A program made the translations under genes and the position numbers. Below the pieces are notes generated by a model, which was not told the origin of the DNA, did no database searches, and saw nothing but the letters and a program-made list of their open reading frames with translations. Positions 6,779 through 8,178 of a DNA stretch of 8,178 nucleotides are shown piece after piece; within the stretch, counting starts at the first letter, position 1; each line of letters opens with the position of its first letter. Where the stretch lies: contig JAJYKN010000043.1 of NCBI GenBank assembly GCA_021788515.1, forward strand, positions 1 to 8,178. Direction: 5' to 3'. This DNA is from Nitrospirota bacterium. GTDB lineage: Bacteria; Nitrospirota; UBA9217.

Positions 6779-7273
6779 TTACCAGGTGTTATACTTCGAT
6801 CCGTCGAGGGCGACGGCATCGCTCTTCGAATAAACGTCGTAGACATTTCCCCCGCCCCACTGGTCCGAATCGGGAGCATCGGCGTACGAGCGGAGGCCCC
6901 AGTTGTTCGGATTATCCGGGGAATCGGGTTTCGTCATGGGATCCCGGGGTATCCTGCGGAGATATTTTTTGGTCCGGTCGGCCGGGCCGGCAAGCTTCAG
7001 CGGTTCGGTCAACTGCTCCAGGGACTCGGGATAATTGTTCTGGTCGGCCTTGCAGTAACCTTCCAACGTTGCCAGCTGTTTATTGTCGCAGTCTTTCTTG
7101 AACGCATCGATCGCCATACGCAACGTCCGCAAATTGTTCCGGAGTTCGAGCTCTTTTACCCTCGTTACGGTCACGCGCGACAGCGGCATGGCGGCCGTGG
7201 CCAAAATCGACACGATCGCGATCACGACGAGCAGTTCGATGAGGGTGATGCCGAGCTGTTGAGAATTCCGCAT
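6779..7273 (-). CDS. GspG-like pseudopilin (first of a tandem pair)
   Basis: Predicted pseudopilin of 164 residues. The short leader MRNSQQLG is followed by ITLIELLVVIAIVSILATAA, so the processing Gly is G8 and Glu +5 is E13, but +1 is Ile, less usual than Phe or Met. The body carries FKKDCDNKQLATLEGYCKAD with two Cys (C62, C74) that could form a periplasmic disulfide, then NNYPESLEQL and KKYLRRIPRDPMT. The C-terminus GGGNVYDVYSKSDAVALDGS ends KYNTW and matches the neighbour's VFDVHS ... ALDGTPYNSW, so the two are paralogs of the GspG class. Compared with the neighbour, the protein has insertions around the Cys pair and after DPMT (SPDNPNNWGLRSYADAPD). It lies 7 bases after the secretin stop and 7 bases before the second pseudopilin. 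Confidence 0.9.
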   Translation of the reverse strand: MRNSQQLGITLIELLVVIAIVSILATAAMPLSRVTVTRVKELELRNNLRTLRMAIDAFKKDCDNKQLATLEGYCKADQNNYPESLEQLTEPLKLAGPADRTKKYLRRIPRDPMTKPDSPDNPNNWGLRSYADAPDSDQWGGGNVYDVYSKSDAVALDGSKYNTW

Positions 7274-7280
7274 GTGCTTG

Positions 7281-8178
7281 TTACTTCACAACCACTTTCG
7301 CGCTCTTGAGGTCCGTCTTGATCTGTTCCCTGCTGAAGTTCGTGAGCTTCACCATCCGGAGGGCCATGGCGCCAGTGCCGCTCGACTTTGCCTGGAATAC
7401 GACGGTGCCGAGACCTCCGGCTCCATCTACGCCGCCGACATCGCCGATTCGCGTCATATAGAGATCTACGGTTCCCGTCTTGACGTTATTCGAAAACAGG
7501 AACGAGGTCTGCTGACCGTCCTTTTTCAGGAGGGTCCCTTCGCTCGCTGATTTGAATTCCACGATCTTGGGGTCGTAACTGAGCGTCAGGATGGCGCCGT
7601 ACAGGTTTTTAACGCTGCCTGCAACGATTTCGAATCGCGCCTCCTGGCCGACCTGAACTGCCGTATCAGGAGGGGTGATTTCCAGGAGCGTGGCAGCAAC
7701 CGGAGCGGCAAACGGCCCAGTGCCGGTGGGAGCAGTCAAGGGCCTTGCCGGTTCAGTGGCAATCGGCGCTGCCGAAGGCTCACGTCTGGCCATCGACTCG
7801 AGCATGGCGGTTTTGTCCACGGGCTTTGCCGAAGATTTGGTGCTCTTGCCGGCCGCAGTCACAAAGAGCGGCTTCGTGTCATAAGCCTCCTCGGTACCGG
7901 ACCAGAAGGACTGCGTGTCCTTGTCCGGCAGCTCCATATTGCGGACGATGTTCGGCGTGATGGACATCAGGATGTCGGTCTTGATCGTCCCATCGTCGTT
8001 GGATGAGAAAAGCCTGCCGATGACGGGGATGTCCCCGAGAATCGGTATCTTGATCCGGGACTTGCGTTCCTCGTCCTTGATCAGGCCGCCGATGATCACC
8101 GTTTCTCCGTCGCGGAGGGTGATAATCGTATCAGTGTTCCGCGTGCCGAATTCGTATTGCTTCTGGCCGTTCCCGAAA
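7281..8178 (-). CDS. gspD: GspD-like secretin with C-terminal cohesin-type domain, 3' part
   Basis: C-terminal 298 residues of an outer-membrane secretin, the exit channel of a type II secretion-like system; the 5' part lies beyond the right edge. Residues 1-80 are the end of the secretin core: FGTRNTDTIITLRDGETV (10-27), IIGGLIKDEERKSRIKIPIL (28-47), GDIPVIGRLFSS and TDILMSITPNIVRN. These favour GspD over PilQ, though not conclusively. Residues 81-164 are a low-complexity Lys/Ser then Ala/Pro/Thr linker. Residues 165-298 look like a cohesin-type beta sandwich: VQVGQEARFEIVAGSVKNLY, GAILTLSYDPKIVEFKSA, then GVDGAGGLGTVVFQAKSSG. Normal GspD ends soon after the secretin core with an S domain, so the added domain is the odd part. 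Upstream reading stays open to the window edge; the first in-frame start-like codon, GTG at 8099, is internal. Two pseudopilin genes follow. Confidence 0.93.
   Translation of the reverse strand, partial: FGNGQKQYEFGTRNTDTIITLRDGETVIIGGLIKDEERKSRIKIPILGDIPVIGRLFSSNDDGTIKTDILMSITPNIVRNMELPDKDTQSFWSGTEEAYDTKPLFVTAAGKSTKSSAKPVDKTAMLESMARREPSAAPIATEPARPLTAPTGTGPFAAPVAATLLEITPPDTAVQVGQEARFEIVAGSVKNLYGAILTLSYDPKIVEFKSASEGTLLKKDGQQTSFLFSNNVKTGTVDLYMTRIGDVGGVDGAGGLGTVVFQAKSSGTGAMALRMVKLTNFSREQIKTDLKSAKVVVK

Noticed and set aside
6772..6879. N-terminal extension of the second pseudopilin
   Set aside because: It overlaps the upstream pseudopilin and would place 51 residues before the processing Gly, too long and of the wrong character for a prepilin leader.
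6587..7309. 240-residue open frame on the plus strand
   Set aside because: It is antisense to the two pseudopilin genes, spans their junction, and shows no family features.

Overview
All recognisable genes in this window lie on the minus strand, so they read from high to low coordinates. The window suggests a GC-rich, Gram-negative, non-enteric bacterium. Evidence for this is an outer-membrane secretin, GspG-like pseudopilins and a lipobox protein without an Asp retention signal. The mix of a cohesin-bearing secretin, a DUF4382 lipoprotein and DUF502-glmU-glmS resembles what I associate with Desulfobacterota (Geobacter-like) or Nitrospirota. That placement is inference, not a database result.

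Region 1 (8178 down to 6361) is the 3' end of a type II secretion (T2SS-like) operon. It holds the C-terminal third or so of a GspD-like secretin that carries an extra C-terminal cohesin-type domain, then two tandem GspG-like pseudopilins. Consecutive genes are separated by only 7 nt, and the two junctions are nearly identical in sequence. A weak candidate terminator follows the second pseudopilin. The 253-base stretch between the second pseudopilin and the next gene also carries a candidate promoter for that gene.

Region 2 (about 6201 to 4441) is a self-contained unit: candidate sigma70-type promoter, strong ribosome binding site, a 536-residue DUF4382 lipoprotein, and a textbook rho-independent terminator.

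Region 3 (4378 to 1) looks like a housekeeping operon: a DUF502 membrane protein, glmU, glmS, and the 5' end of a uvrD/pcrA-type helicase cut by the window edge. DUF502 and glmU abut exactly (stop codon directly followed by GTG). GlmS makes glucosamine-6-phosphate and GlmU makes UDP-N-acetylglucosamine. The intermediate isomerisation by GlmM is not encoded here. The gaps glmU/glmS and glmS/uvrD each hold an inverted repeat without a terminator T-run. The second is built from AGAAGTC heptamers and ends 14 bases short of the helicase start codon.

The least ordinary content is the secretin-cohesin fusion with its paired pseudopilins, followed by the DUF4382 lipoprotein of unknown function. I see no CRISPR array, tRNA, rRNA, insertion sequence or clearly new defence-type system.
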